From: VFJL01 sp043721435
GTDB lineage: Bacteria > Pseudomonadota > Gammaproteobacteria > Burkholderiales > Nitrosomonadaceae
Direction: 5' to 3'
DNA: 35,564 bases
Assembly (NCBI GenBank): GCA_043721435.1
Contig: JAYSQR010000016.1
Coordinates: forward strand, 1-35,564
Positions 1-7,467 of this stretch are shown piece by piece. Position numbers and translations under genes: made by a program. Numbering within the stretch: the stretch's first letter is position 1; each line of letters starts with the position of its first letter. A model generated the notes under the pieces. That model did not search any database and was not told where the DNA came from. It saw nothing but the letters and a program-made list of their open reading frames with translations.

Positions 1-99
1 AAGCCCAAGGCCAAGGCCAAGGCCAAGGCCGCAACCAAGAAGCCCGCCCGCCAACCCGCCGCCGATGGCCACAGCGGACACCACCATATGCAGCATTGA
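1..99 (+). CDS. C-terminal end of a Lys/Ala-rich basic protein (5' end outside window)
   Basis: Frame 1 is open from the first base to a TGA at 97–99. It reads as repeated Lys-Ala/Lys-Pro dipeptides followed by a short His-rich end (…GHSGHHHMQH). Only 32 residues are visible. Such low-complexity basic tails occur on histone H1-like proteins, on some phasins and on betaproteobacterial topoisomerase I, so the tail alone does not identify the protein. The reading frame and strong KA repeat make a true coding end likely. It converges on the parA-like gene across about 60 bases holding a short GGCCA/TGGCC hairpin (134–148) with no U-tract. Confidence 0.6.
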   Translation, partial: KPKAKAKAKAATKKPARQPAADGHSGHHHMQH

Positions 100-158
100 A
101 TAGAGTATTTCCCGTCAGTTAGCGGAATTCTCTGGCCAGAATATGGCCTGGCTTGTGC

Positions 159-785
159 CTAAGTCTTCAACCACTCGATCAGCGGCTGCCATTGTTCCAG
201 GTCGCGCTCAGCCTGGTAATGCGGCAGGTCAAAAATACTCTTGCCGTTGAAGGCCGCATTGACGTACACCATGGTATCGCGCAGGTAGGTGAGAACAGGC
301 AGATCATACTGTTTGAGAAACTGTTCCAGAGTAGATGCAGCGCGGGTACGCGGATCCACGCGCATGCCGATAATGCCGATAAAAGCTTTATGCTTGCGCA
401 CGATTTTTTCTTCCATCAACCGATCCAGAAAATCCCGCGAGGCAGCCATGTCGAATACCGATGGTTGCACCGGTACGATGACCTTGTGCGCAAGTTTCAA
501 TGCATGAGCGAGGTTCTTGCCGTGCATTCCCGCCGGAGAATCCAGCACCAGCCAGTCATTATTTCCTGGAATTTTTGGATGGATTTCATCACGATCTGCA
601 TCCAGCCTGGTGATGGTCGGTAAATCGGCAGGACGCAGCGCGAGCCAGTCAAGCGACGATTTTTGCCGATCCAGATCCCACATCATTACTCGCTGATTTT
701 GTCCGGCCAGATAACCGGCCAGATTGGTCGCCAGTGTGGTTTTGCCGCAGCCACCTTTAGGATTTGCCACCAGAATTACTCGCAT
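159..785 (-). CDS. orphan ParA/MinD-family P-loop ATPase
   Basis: 208-residue ATPase of the ParA/MinD (SIMIBI) class. The deviant Walker A motif KGGCGKTT is at residues 10–17 with the signature Lys at both ends. The Walker A' region is DLDRQKSS (37–44), where classical ParA has DxDPQ. The Walker B-like segment is WLVLDSPAG (78–86). ParA proteins dimerise on ATP and move cargo or chromosomes using the nucleoid as a track. This one is short, has no N-terminal HTH domain and has no ParB partner nearby, so it is probably not a classical chromosome ParA. It starts 20 bases after scpB and is the last gene of the leftward operon, which suggests a role alongside SMC–ScpAB. That role is inference; the ATPase assignment is firm. 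Confidence 0.9.
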   Translation of the reverse strand: MRVILVANPKGGCGKTTLATNLAGYLAGQNQRVMMWDLDRQKSSLDWLALRPADLPTITRLDADRDEIHPKIPGNNDWLVLDSPAGMHGKNLAHALKLAHKVIVPVQPSVFDMAASRDFLDRLMEEKIVRKHKAFIGIIGMRVDPRTRAASTLEQFLKQYDLPVLTYLRDTMVYVNAAFNGKSIFDLPHYQAERDLEQWQPLIEWLKT

Positions 786-805
786 ATGACCACCTCGCTC
801 ACAAA

Positions 806-1537
806 TCAGTCAACAGTCTTTTCTTGGTGCTCCAGCAGGTTGCTTGCAGCCGGATCGTCTGATCCTGTTTCCGGGAATGATTGCAGGACCGGCAGCATCA
901 TCTCGGCATCATCAGCGGCGACAGCCGGTTGCGGAGCCGGGAGCAAGTCCATACTTCCTTGTGGTTCAATCAATGAGCCCAGATCTTCCAGCGGCGGCAG
1001 CTCTTCCAGGGAACGCAGGTTGAGATCGTTAAGAAAGTTTCTGGTGGTGGCGTAGAGAGCTGGCCTGCCGGGAACATCGCGATGCCCGATGGCTTCTATC
1101 CAGCCGCGCGCTTCGAGAGTCCTGAGTACCGGGCTGGAGACCGTCACTCCGCGGATTTCTTCGATGTCGCCACGGGTCACTGGTTGACGGTAAGCGATGA
1201 TGGCAAGAGTTTCCAATACGGCACGTGAGTAGCGCGGCGGTTTTTGCGGGTTGAGCCGATCAAGAAATTGCTGCATTTCCGGTTTGCTGTGAAAGCGCCA
1301 GCCGCTGGCGACATTTACCAGTTCCACCCCTTTCTCTGCCCAGTCCTCGCGCAACTCTTCCAGTAATCTGCGCAGAATCTCGGGGCTCAACTCTTCATCA
1401 AACAACCTCTTCAATTCCGATAGCGGCAGCGGATCCTGACTGGTGAGCAACGCCGTCTCCAGAATCCGCTTGATCTCGCCGGGATTGGGTAGAGCGGACG
1501 AACTAGGCGGCAGTGAGGAAACTGATTGATCTGACAT
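806..1537 (-). CDS. scpB: segregation and condensation protein B
   Basis: ScpB is the dimeric winged-helix (kite) subunit that binds ScpA in the SMC–ScpAB condensin complex. The protein has a Pro/Ser-rich start, then the first winged helix (from ILETALLTSQDPLPL), then the conserved block YSRAVLETLAIIAYRQPVTRGDIEEIRG and GRPALYATTRNFL, the ScpB hallmark. A tail of about 60 acidic, Pro-rich residues follows, as is common in betaproteobacteria. I chose the second Met (MSDQ…) as start, giving 243 residues; an ATG four codons upstream is possible. The start lies inside the end of scpA (overlap about 35 bases), which suggests translational coupling. Identification is secure; only the start is uncertain. 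Confidence 0.95.
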   Translation of the reverse strand: MSDQSVSSLPPSSSALPNPGEIKRILETALLTSQDPLPLSELKRLFDEELSPEILRRLLEELREDWAEKGVELVNVASGWRFHSKPEMQQFLDRLNPQKPPRYSRAVLETLAIIAYRQPVTRGDIEEIRGVTVSSPVLRTLEARGWIEAIGHRDVPGRPALYATTRNFLNDLNLRSLEELPPLEDLGSLIEPQGSMDLLPAPQPAVAADDAEMMLPVLQSFPETGSDDPAASNLLEHQEKTVD

Positions 1538-2312
1538 AAATGATTCCAAAGGTTTGAGGTTGGGTTACCTCCACCAGAGCTTCTCTGGAGAGCTCCAGCA
1601 ATGCAAGAAAAGTCACCACGATTTCCGCCACTCCGGCGGCGGCACCGAATAACTCCTGAAATTCAACGAACTCGCGCCCATGCAGATGGCGCAGGATGCG
1701 GCTCATGTGTGCACGCACCGAAAGTTCTTCGCGCGTGACACGGTGGTGGCGATTGGCCTGGGCACGTGTCACCAGCGTAAGCCAGGCATTACGCAGATCA
1801 TCCACGCTGACTTCCGGCAGACGCTTTACCGCTGCCTGCTCAATCCATACCTGTACCAGTGCAAAATCCCGGTCGGCCTGAGGCAATTCATGAAGGCGCA
1901 GTCCGGCGAGCTTCATCTGTTCGTACTCCAGCAGGCGGCGTACCAGCTCGGCGCGCGGATCGATATCTTCCTCAGTTCTGCTAACGGGGCGCGGCAGCAG
2001 CATGCGCGACTTGATTTCAATCAGGAGTGCCGCCATCAGCAGGTATTCTGCCGCCAGTTCCAGTTGATTGGCGCGCATCATCTCGACATAGGCCATGTAT
2101 TGCCGAGTGAGTTCCGCCATCGGGATATCCAGCACTTCCAGGTTATGTCTGCGGATGAGATAAAGCAGCAAGTCCAAGGGTCCCTGGAAAGTGTCGAGAA
2201 ACACTTCCAGCGCATCCGGTGGGATGTACAGATCCCGCGGCAGCTCCAGCAGCGGCTCACCGTGGATTGTGGCAATCGGACCAGTGGCGACAGGATTGAG
2301 GAGTGTGTTCAT
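1503..2312 (-). CDS. scpA: segregation and condensation protein A (kleisin)
   Basis: Bacterial kleisin that bridges the two SMC heads and carries ScpB. The N-terminal signature FQGPLDLLLYLIRRHNLEVLDIPMAELTRQY lies at about residues 43–73. It is followed by the helical AAEYLLMAALLIEIKSRMLLPRP segment and a C-terminal winged-helix part (VVTFLALLELSREALVEVTQ), all typical of ScpA. The length of 269 residues is normal. The gene lies 70 bases after trpS and overlaps scpB, the usual scpAB arrangement. The intergenic stretch before it shows no clear terminator, so read-through from trpS is likely. Confidence 0.95.
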   Translation of the reverse strand: MNTLLNPVATGPIATIHGEPLLELPRDLYIPPDALEVFLDTFQGPLDLLLYLIRRHNLEVLDIPMAELTRQYMAYVEMMRANQLELAAEYLLMAALLIEIKSRMLLPRPVSRTEEDIDPRAELVRRLLEYEQMKLAGLRLHELPQADRDFALVQVWIEQAAVKRLPEVSVDDLRNAWLTLVTRAQANRHHRVTREELSVRAHMSRILRHLHGREFVEFQELFGAAAGVAEIVVTFLALLELSREALVEVTQPQTFGIIYVRSISFLTAA

Positions 2313-2382
2313 TCTGCAGTGGGGACGTCTTCTTGTTGCCCGGTCTCAATTATACCGTGCCCAGCCCTGATTTTGCCGTTCC

Positions 2383-3585
2383 TTAGGAGTAATTGAGCCC
2401 CATTGCTTCCCTTACGTCACGCATGGTCTCCTGCGCCAGTTTGTCGGCTTTCTCACAGCCGTCGGCAATGATATTGCGTACCAGCGTGGGGTCTTCTTCA
2501 TACATTCTGGCACGCTCATGCATCGGTTCCTGCTCAGCCAATACCGCTTCGATTATTGGCTGCTTGCATTCCAGGCAGCCGATACCCGCACTCTTGCAAC
2601 CCTGTTGCACCCAATCCTGGGTCTTGTCGTTCGAATAAACCAGATGGAACTGCCACACCGGACACTTGGCCGGATCGCCCGGATCGCTGCGCCGGATACG
2701 CGCCGGGTCGGTTGGCATGGTGCGGATCTTCTTTGTGACACTGGCCGGATCTTCCCGTAAATTGATGGTGTTATTGTAGGATTTGGACATTTTCTGGCCA
2801 TCCAGCCCCGGCATTTTGGATGCATGGGTGAGCAGCGCTTCCGGCTCGGTCAGGATCATTTTGCCGCCGCCTTCAAGATAGCCGAATAATCGCTCCCGAT
2901 CGCCCATGCTCAGGTTCTGCTGTTCATCGAGCAACGATCTCGCCGTCGCCAGCGCTTCGTCATCTCCCTGTTCCTGATAGCGGTCACGTAGTTCACGGTA
3001 GACCCTGGATTTCTTTGAGCCGAGTTTCTTGATCGCGGCTTCGGCTTTTTCCTTGAAGCCTGCTTCCTTGCCGTAAATGTGGTTGAAACGGCGCGTGATT
3101 TCGCGGGTGAATTCGATGTGCGGCGCCTGATCCTCGCCCACCGGCACACGATTGGCACGGTAAATGAGGATATCCGCACTCTGCAGCAGCGGATAGCCGA
3201 GAAAGCCATAAGTGCTCAGATCCTTCTCGCTCAGTTTTTCCTGCTGGTCCTTATAGGAGGGGACGCGTTCCAGCCAGCCCAGCGGCGTGATCATGGAAAG
3301 CAGCACATGCAGCTCGGCATGTGCGGGCACCCGCGACTGGATGAACAGGGTTGCCTGTGCCGGATCCACCCCGGCGGCAAGCCAGTCGATCACCATGTCC
3401 CAGACATTTTGCTCGATGATTTCCGGCGTATCGTAATGCGTGGTGAGCGCGTGCCAGTCGGCAACAAAAAACAGGCATTCAAACTGGTGCTGCAGTTCCA
3501 CCCAGTTTTTCAGTACACCGTGGTAATGCCCCAAATGCAATCTGCCAGTGGGGCGCATTCCAGACAAGACGCGATCAGTAAACAT
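2383..3585 (-). CDS. trpS: tryptophanyl-tRNA synthetase, long form
   Basis: Class I aminoacyl-tRNA synthetase that charges tRNA-Trp. The HIGH-type motif is HLGH at residues 17–20 and the KMSKS loop is at 265–269, followed by SYNNTI. Conserved segments such as FFVADWHALTTHY and LLQSADILIYRA are present. At 400 residues it is about 65 longer than E. coli TrpS. The extra part is a charged insertion between the catalytic fold and the KMSKS loop, roughly residues 175–245. A C-terminal CKSAGIGCLECK segment holds three cysteines. Long forms are known in betaproteobacteria from family knowledge. The gene sits 34 bases after the M50 protease gene in the same operon. Confidence 0.97.
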   Translation of the reverse strand: MFTDRVLSGMRPTGRLHLGHYHGVLKNWVELQHQFECLFFVADWHALTTHYDTPEIIEQNVWDMVIDWLAAGVDPAQATLFIQSRVPAHAELHVLLSMITPLGWLERVPSYKDQQEKLSEKDLSTYGFLGYPLLQSADILIYRANRVPVGEDQAPHIEFTREITRRFNHIYGKEAGFKEKAEAAIKKLGSKKSRVYRELRDRYQEQGDDEALATARSLLDEQQNLSMGDRERLFGYLEGGGKMILTEPEALLTHASKMPGLDGQKMSKSYNNTINLREDPASVTKKIRTMPTDPARIRRSDPGDPAKCPVWQFHLVYSNDKTQDWVQQGCKSAGIGCLECKQPIIEAVLAEQEPMHERARMYEEDPTLVRNIIADGCEKADKLAQETMRDVREAMGLNYS

Positions 3586-3619
3586 GTTACTTCCTTAATA
3601 ATTCATGGCTAGATGTTTC

Positions 3620-4285
3620 TCAAGCTTTCAACCCGGTAAGCGATGCCACCATTTGTATTGTAAACATAATAAAGGGCCCGATAATGGCGCCGAGCATGCC
3701 GGTGAACAATAGCAATAACAGGATCATAAAGCCATAAGGTTCGATCCGTGCAAAATGGTGTGCCATGCGGTGGGGCAGCAGGCTTACTGCCATCCGGCCC
3801 CCGTCCAGCGGCGGCAACGGCAGCAAATTCAGCACCATCAGGATCACGTTGATTTCGATGCCCGCCTCACCCATCAGCAGCATTGGTTTGGACAACTCGC
3901 TGTCTGGCATCGAAAGACCAAGCTTCATCACCAGTGCCCAGAGGAATGCCATGAAAAGATTTGCACCCGGCCCGGCGGCAGCCACCCACAGCATGTCGTA
4001 CTTGGGACGGCGCAGGTTACCGAAGTCCACCGGTACCGGTTTGGCCCAGCCGAATAGAAAGCCCGTGCCGACCGTCAGTTTGCTCAAGGTAAACAGAACC
4101 AACGGCACGATGACCGTACCCATCAGATCGATATGCCGCATGGGATTCAGGCTGACACGCCCCTGCGCGTAGGCAGTGAGATCGCCGAAATGCTTGGCCA
4201 CGTAGCCGTGTGCAGCTTCATGCAGGGTAATGGCAAGAATCACCGGCAGCGCCCAAATGGCGATTCCCTGAATGATGCTATCCAT
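3620..4285 (-). CDS. membrane metalloprotease, M50/site-2 protease family
   Basis: 221-residue polytopic membrane protein of the M50B class. The zinc motif HEAAH is at residues 22–26 inside the first hydrophobic helix. The second metal-ligand motif NLLPLPPLDGG is at 153–163, with the conserved central AAAGPGANL near 102–110. There is no PDZ domain, so this is the minimal form rather than RseP. Its substrate is unknown. The family cleaves within membranes, often releasing anti-sigma factors or clearing signal-peptide remnants. The start overlaps the yciO-like stop by 8 bases, and trpS follows closely. The same arrangement recurs in betaproteobacteria, so the position is conserved rather than acquired. 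Confidence 0.93.
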   Translation of the reverse strand: MDSIIQGIAIWALPVILAITLHEAAHGYVAKHFGDLTAYAQGRVSLNPMRHIDLMGTVIVPLVLFTLSKLTVGTGFLFGWAKPVPVDFGNLRRPKYDMLWVAAAGPGANLFMAFLWALVMKLGLSMPDSELSKPMLLMGEAGIEINVILMVLNLLPLPPLDGGRMAVSLLPHRMAHHFARIEPYGFMILLLLLFTGMLGAIIGPFIMFTIQMVASLTGLKA

Positions 4286-4910
4286 GCGCTATGCCGAAAG
4301 GCGCGAGGCTGCCCTTGCCTTGCCGTGTCAGTTCCGGCACCTCGCCCGTCAGGTCAATCACGGTGGTCATCTCCAGCCCACAGGGGCCGCCGTCCAGCAC
4401 CAGCTCCACCTGGTGTTCGAGGCGGTCGCGGATTTCCTCGGCATCGTTGAGGGGGAATTCATCTCCCGACAGCATCAGGGTGGAACTCAGCAACGGCTCA
4501 TTCAATTCCGCCAGCAGCGCTTGCACTACGGGATGATCGGGAATTCGCAGGCCGATGGTGTTGCGTTTGGGATGCTGCAAACGGCGCGGCACTTCGCGTG
4601 TGGCCTCGAATATAAAAGTATAGCTGCCGGGCGTGCTCGCCTTGAGTAGCCGGTACTGGCTGTTATTGACCTTGGCGTAATACGAGATTTCAGCCAGATC
4701 CCGGCACACCAGCGTGAAGTGATGCCGCTCGTCCACCTGTCGTATGGCGCGAATGCGCGTCATGGCGTCCTTGTCGCCCAAGTGGCAGCCAAGCGCGTAA
4801 CAGGAGTCGGTCGGATAAACGATCACGCCCCCGGCGCGCACGATTTCCGCTGCTTGCCGTATCAGGCGCAACTGTGGGTTGTCTGGGTGGATGGAAAAGA
4901 ATTGAGCCAC
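4278..4910 (-). CDS. yciO: YciO/Sua5/YrdC-family protein (threonylcarbamoyl-AMP synthase-like)
   Basis: 210-residue protein with the Sua5/YrdC/YciO fold. Typical blocks are GGVIVYPTDSCYALGC (about residues 27–42), the RIRAIRQ segment, SPGSYTFIFEATREVPRRL-like text and TIGLRIPDHP. Family members with YrdC activity make threonylcarbamoyl-AMP for tRNA t6A. YciO forms are paralogues with weak or uncertain activity, and the sequence fits the YciO branch better. It overlaps the protease gene by 8 bases and lies 54 bases after the PHP gene. The pairing with a PHP/YciV gene matches E. coli, where yciV and yciO are neighbours. Family call is firm; the exact reaction is not. Confidence 0.92.
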   Translation of the reverse strand: MAQFFSIHPDNPQLRLIRQAAEIVRAGGVIVYPTDSCYALGCHLGDKDAMTRIRAIRQVDERHHFTLVCRDLAEISYYAKVNNSQYRLLKASTPGSYTFIFEATREVPRRLQHPKRNTIGLRIPDHPVVQALLAELNEPLLSSTLMLSGDEFPLNDAEEIRDRLEHQVELVLDGGPCGLEMTTVIDLTGEVPELTRQGKGSLAPFGIAHG

Positions 4911-4964
4911 GAAAGCGGTTTCTGTTTTTGGTTATCGGGGGTGAATTGCAAGGACGAGGCCTGG

Positions 4965-5807
4965 CTACATCATTACGTTCCAGTCATGCCACACTGGCGT
5001 GCAGCCGGCAGGCAATTCGGGCATCCGGCCCAGATCAAAATAGCTTTCGCCCGGCCCGTGAAAATCCGAGCCGCGCGAAGCCAGCAAACCCAGGCGCTGG
5101 GCATGGCGTGCAAACAGCAGGGATTGTTCCGGTGTATGGCTGGCAGTAATGACTTCGATGGCGGTGCCGCCCAGATTGCGGAATTCCAGCAGCAACTCGT
5201 CCAGCGCACCCTTGCCCAGCTTGTAGCGCGCCGGATGGGCGATCACCGCTTTGCCGCCGCTGCCGCAGATCCAGCCCACTGCTTCGCTTAACGAGGTCCA
5301 CTGATGCGGCGCGTAGCCGGGCTTGCCCTTGACCAGATATTTTTTGAACACGGATTTTACGTCCTTGGCATGACCTCGCTCGCTCAGAAAACGCGCAAAG
5401 TGAGTGCGGCCTATCAGCCGCCCCGCTCCGGTATAAGCGTAAGCCCCTTCCAGACTGCCGTAGATGCCGGATTTATCGAGTTGCGCGGCGATATTGCGCG
5501 CGCGCTCCGCGCGGCCGTTGCGGATGGCCGCCAGACCCTCGACCAGCGGGGCATGTTCAGGGTTGATGCCGAGACCGACAATGTGCAGCGTCTGGCTGCG
5601 CCAACTGACGGAGATCTCCACCCCGTTGATGAAAGTGATGTTCTTCTCTTCAGCAGCACGGCGCGCTTCCGCCAATCCGCCCACATCATCGTGGTCGGTC
5701 AGTGCCAGCACATCCACCCCGCGCGCAGCGGCGTGCTCCACCAACTGCGTGGGCGTCAGCAAACCGTCGGAAACTGTGGAATGGCAATGCAGGTCGATAT
5801 TGGGCAT
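4965..5807 (-). CDS. rnm: PHP-domain phosphoesterase, RNase AM / 3',5'-nucleotide bisphosphatase type
   Basis: 280-residue PHP protein. Metal-ligand motifs appear in order: DLHCHS (residues 5–10), LTDHDD (about 36–41), an HIVGLGIN region, AHPARY near 194–199 and GSDFHGP near 246–252. The closest characterised relatives are E. coli YciV (RNase AM, a 5'-3' exonuclease trimming rRNA precursors) and a Chromobacterium enzyme that cleaves 3',5'-bisphosphonucleotides. The length matches them and there is no polymerase domain, so it is not a DNA polymerase X or PolC PHP. It is the promoter-proximal gene of the leftward seven-gene operon. The ATG at 5807 has a weak ribosome-binding site. Confidence 0.9.
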   Translation of the reverse strand: MPNIDLHCHSTVSDGLLTPTQLVEHAAARGVDVLALTDHDDVGGLAEARRAAEEKNITFINGVEISVSWRSQTLHIVGLGINPEHAPLVEGLAAIRNGRAERARNIAAQLDKSGIYGSLEGAYAYTGAGRLIGRTHFARFLSERGHAKDVKSVFKKYLVKGKPGYAPHQWTSLSEAVGWICGSGGKAVIAHPARYKLGKGALDELLLEFRNLGGTAIEVITASHTPEQSLLFARHAQRLGLLASRGSDFHGPGESYFDLGRMPELPAGCTPVWHDWNVMM

Positions 5808-5839
5808 GAAGCGGATGGTTCGCGCGAAGCAAGAGACGC

Positions 5840-5868
5840 ATCATAGCAAATAAGCCGTGCCATGAAAA
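5840..5868 (-). promoter_or_regulatory. sigma-70-type promoter of the rnm–parA operon
   Basis: Read on the minus strand, TTTTCA (5863–5868) and TATGAT (5840–5845) are separated by exactly 17 bases. They match the −35 and −10 consensus at 4/6 and 5/6. The predicted start is near 5833, giving a leader of about 25 bases before the PHP gene. No stronger promoter was seen further downstream in the operon. Confidence 0.55.
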
Positions 5869-6059
5869 ATGAACCGTGCGGGAAGATAGGGCTTTCCCCT
5901 CCAGACGATGCGACTGGAGAAAAGGTTCCGGCTGTCTTGTAAAGTGGCTACAATCTGTTTTTAGCGCGATACACGATGCTGAGTTAGGGAGCAGGCATCG
6001 GAGCAAAACTATCCTCCTATAACAAAGCTGGGCGTCAATCACCACCATTTTTCTCGCCA

Positions 6060-7052
6060 ATGAGCTATACATCTGAAAGCGTTCTCCCAAGCCCCGTCAC
6101 TCTTGTTCAAGTGCAGGATCTTGTGGCGCTCCTCGGATACATAAAACTGAAGGACAAACCAAAAATTCCCGATCTCGCTGCCGGGTACATCTGGTATGAC
6201 GAAATTGACTACCGCTCCTATGTTGGAGTCGAACTAGCCATTTATAGAGACAAAAATGGGTCGATCACAGTCACCACACGATCAAGGGTCGGACGTAGCT
6301 ACTGGGACTTAATTCAGCAGAACAAAACGCTCAAGATGTTTCGTGACTTATTGGGCGCTCATTTCACAACAGACGCCGGTCGCAATCGTTATTGGCGCCC
6401 AGATGAACCAGCACCCTCACCTTTGGCCTCTGGATGTTTTCTTGCCAGGTGGCGCTTCCACAATGGTTTTGGCCGAGCTCGCGTGTACATTATGCATAGA
6501 AAGCTTGAGGGACATATAGCAAAAGATGCCTCTTCCGGTTTCGATTTCATGGACGAACTGAACCCAAGGCTGTTATCGAATAACTTCCTTCTCCCATATG
6601 TGGTAGCTGTCTGGGAAGAGTACTTCCGCGCAACCTTCGCAGCTTGTCTCAAGTATTCAACTCAACGGGAGTCCGCTTTCAAGCGCGCTCGGTTAAGGCA
6701 CGAAGACCTTGAAAGTGTTGCGAGTGGTACGCAACTTATCGAACGAGCTGTTGCTGAAAGTTTTTCGTTCCAAAGACCAAGCACCATAAACGACAACTTT
6801 CGCATGCTTGACCCAAAACTCGACATTGGGGGCGCGATGCGAAAGCCATATCGACAACGGAAGGTCAATCTCTTCGACTCAATTGAACAACTCGTTGAAG
6901 ACCGAAATGAGTTTGTTCATACGGGGCGAATGAATCTCCGCTTCTTTGATGTCCGTCTAAAGGTTGCTTTTTTCGATATGGAAGTTGCAGTAAATCGGGT
7001 TTACGATTGCATTGGCGCCCACTATCAATTCGTACCGAATCATGACTACTAG
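6060..7052 (+). CDS. HEPN-motif protein of unknown function (possible RNA-cutting defence gene)
   Basis: 330-residue protein I do not recognise as a named gene. Near the C-terminus the helix EQLVEDRNEFVHTG contains R282-N-E-F-V-H287, the R(polar)x3H signature of HEPN ribonucleases. It follows an earlier helical segment, LPYVVAVWEEYFRATFAACL, that resembles the first helix of HEPN domains. The N-terminal half is mixed alpha/beta with a repeated aromatic pattern (YIWYDEIDYRSYVG) and no recognised domain. There is no signal peptide or membrane segment. Base composition is visibly more AT-rich than the flanking operon, with more rare codons (TTA, ATA, AGA). An attC-like element begins 8 bases after the stop. 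Defence or toxin function is inference from the motif. No convincing ribosome-binding site precedes the ATG. Confidence 0.7.
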   Translation: MSYTSESVLPSPVTLVQVQDLVALLGYIKLKDKPKIPDLAAGYIWYDEIDYRSYVGVELAIYRDKNGSITVTTRSRVGRSYWDLIQQNKTLKMFRDLLGAHFTTDAGRNRYWRPDEPAPSPLASGCFLARWRFHNGFGRARVYIMHRKLEGHIAKDASSGFDFMDELNPRLLSNNFLLPYVVAVWEEYFRATFAACLKYSTQRESAFKRARLRHEDLESVASGTQLIERAVAESFSFQRPSTINDNFRMLDPKLDIGGAMRKPYRQRKVNLFDSIEQLVEDRNEFVHTGRMNLRFFDVRLKVAFFDMEVAVNRVYDCIGAHYQFVPNHDY

Positions 7053-7059
7053 GGTTACG

Positions 7060-7147
7060 GTCTAACAAACGGTTGCAGTTGGCAGCCGATTTATTGTATA
7101 CGCGCTGCGCGCGCTTTATTTCATTCGGCTGTATCTGAACCGTAGGC
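7060..7147 (+). repeat. integron attC-like recombination site, degenerate
   Basis: The element starts with GTCTAAC (7060–7066), which fits the attC R'' box consensus RYYYAAC. It ends with CGTAGGC (7141–7147), one base short of the R' consensus GTTAGGC. Between them lie two pairs of complementary arms: CGGTT (7070–7074) with AACCG (7138–7142), and CAGCCGA (7083–7089) with TCGGCTG (7125–7131). The intervening strands are unequal, 8 and 6 bases. A GC-rich terminal region forms the loop. The 88-base length is within the attC range. Its place directly after a stop codon is typical of integron cassettes. The damaged R' box suggests it is no longer active. Confidence 0.5.
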
Positions 7148-7260
7148 ATTAACGCTGTAGAGAAACTCGCAAGATGCCAGGAACACTTTTCCTGCAACTT
7201 CGTTGGGCATCAACGCCCAAGATGCGCGACAATTAGTTTTTCCTTCCCCGGAGTCTAGTC

Positions 7261-7467
7261 ATGGAGCTGACCGCAATTCTTACCCCTGCCGAAGAAGGCG
7301 GATATATTGCCCTCAATCCCGAAACCGACACCTCGACCCAAGGTGAAACGATTGAGGAAGCTATCGCTAACTTAACGGAGGCAACGGCACTTTATTTATC
7401 TGAGTTTCCTCTACCTGCACCAGGGCATCCGTTGGTCACGATGTTCAGCGTACCCACACATGCCTAA
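7261..7467 (+). CDS. hicB: HicB-family antitoxin
   Basis: 68-residue protein with the HicB partial RNase H-like fold signature: ELTAILTPAEEGGYIALNPE, a polar stretch, then GETIEEAIANLTEATALYLSEFP. HicB antitoxins block HicA mRNA-cleaving toxins and often repress their own promoter. This short form lacks the C-terminal HTH or ribbon-helix-helix domain. The ATG is preceded by a GGAG-type ribosome-binding site about 9 bases upstream. The stop codon overlaps the start of the broken hicA gene by 8 bases, the usual coupling. The gene looks intact although its toxin partner is not. Confidence 0.88.
   Translation: MELTAILTPAEEGGYIALNPETDTSTQGETIEEAIANLTEATALYLSEFPLPAPGHPLVTMFSVPTHA

Noticed and set aside
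1..99. Naming the Lys/Ala-rich tail as topoisomerase I, histone-like protein or phasin
   Set aside because: Low-complexity tails of this kind occur on all three, and only 32 residues are visible.
5899..5919. Hairpin CTCCAG/CTGGAG as a terminator
   Set aside because: No U-tract follows on either strand, and it lies upstream of the leftward promoter rather than after a gene.
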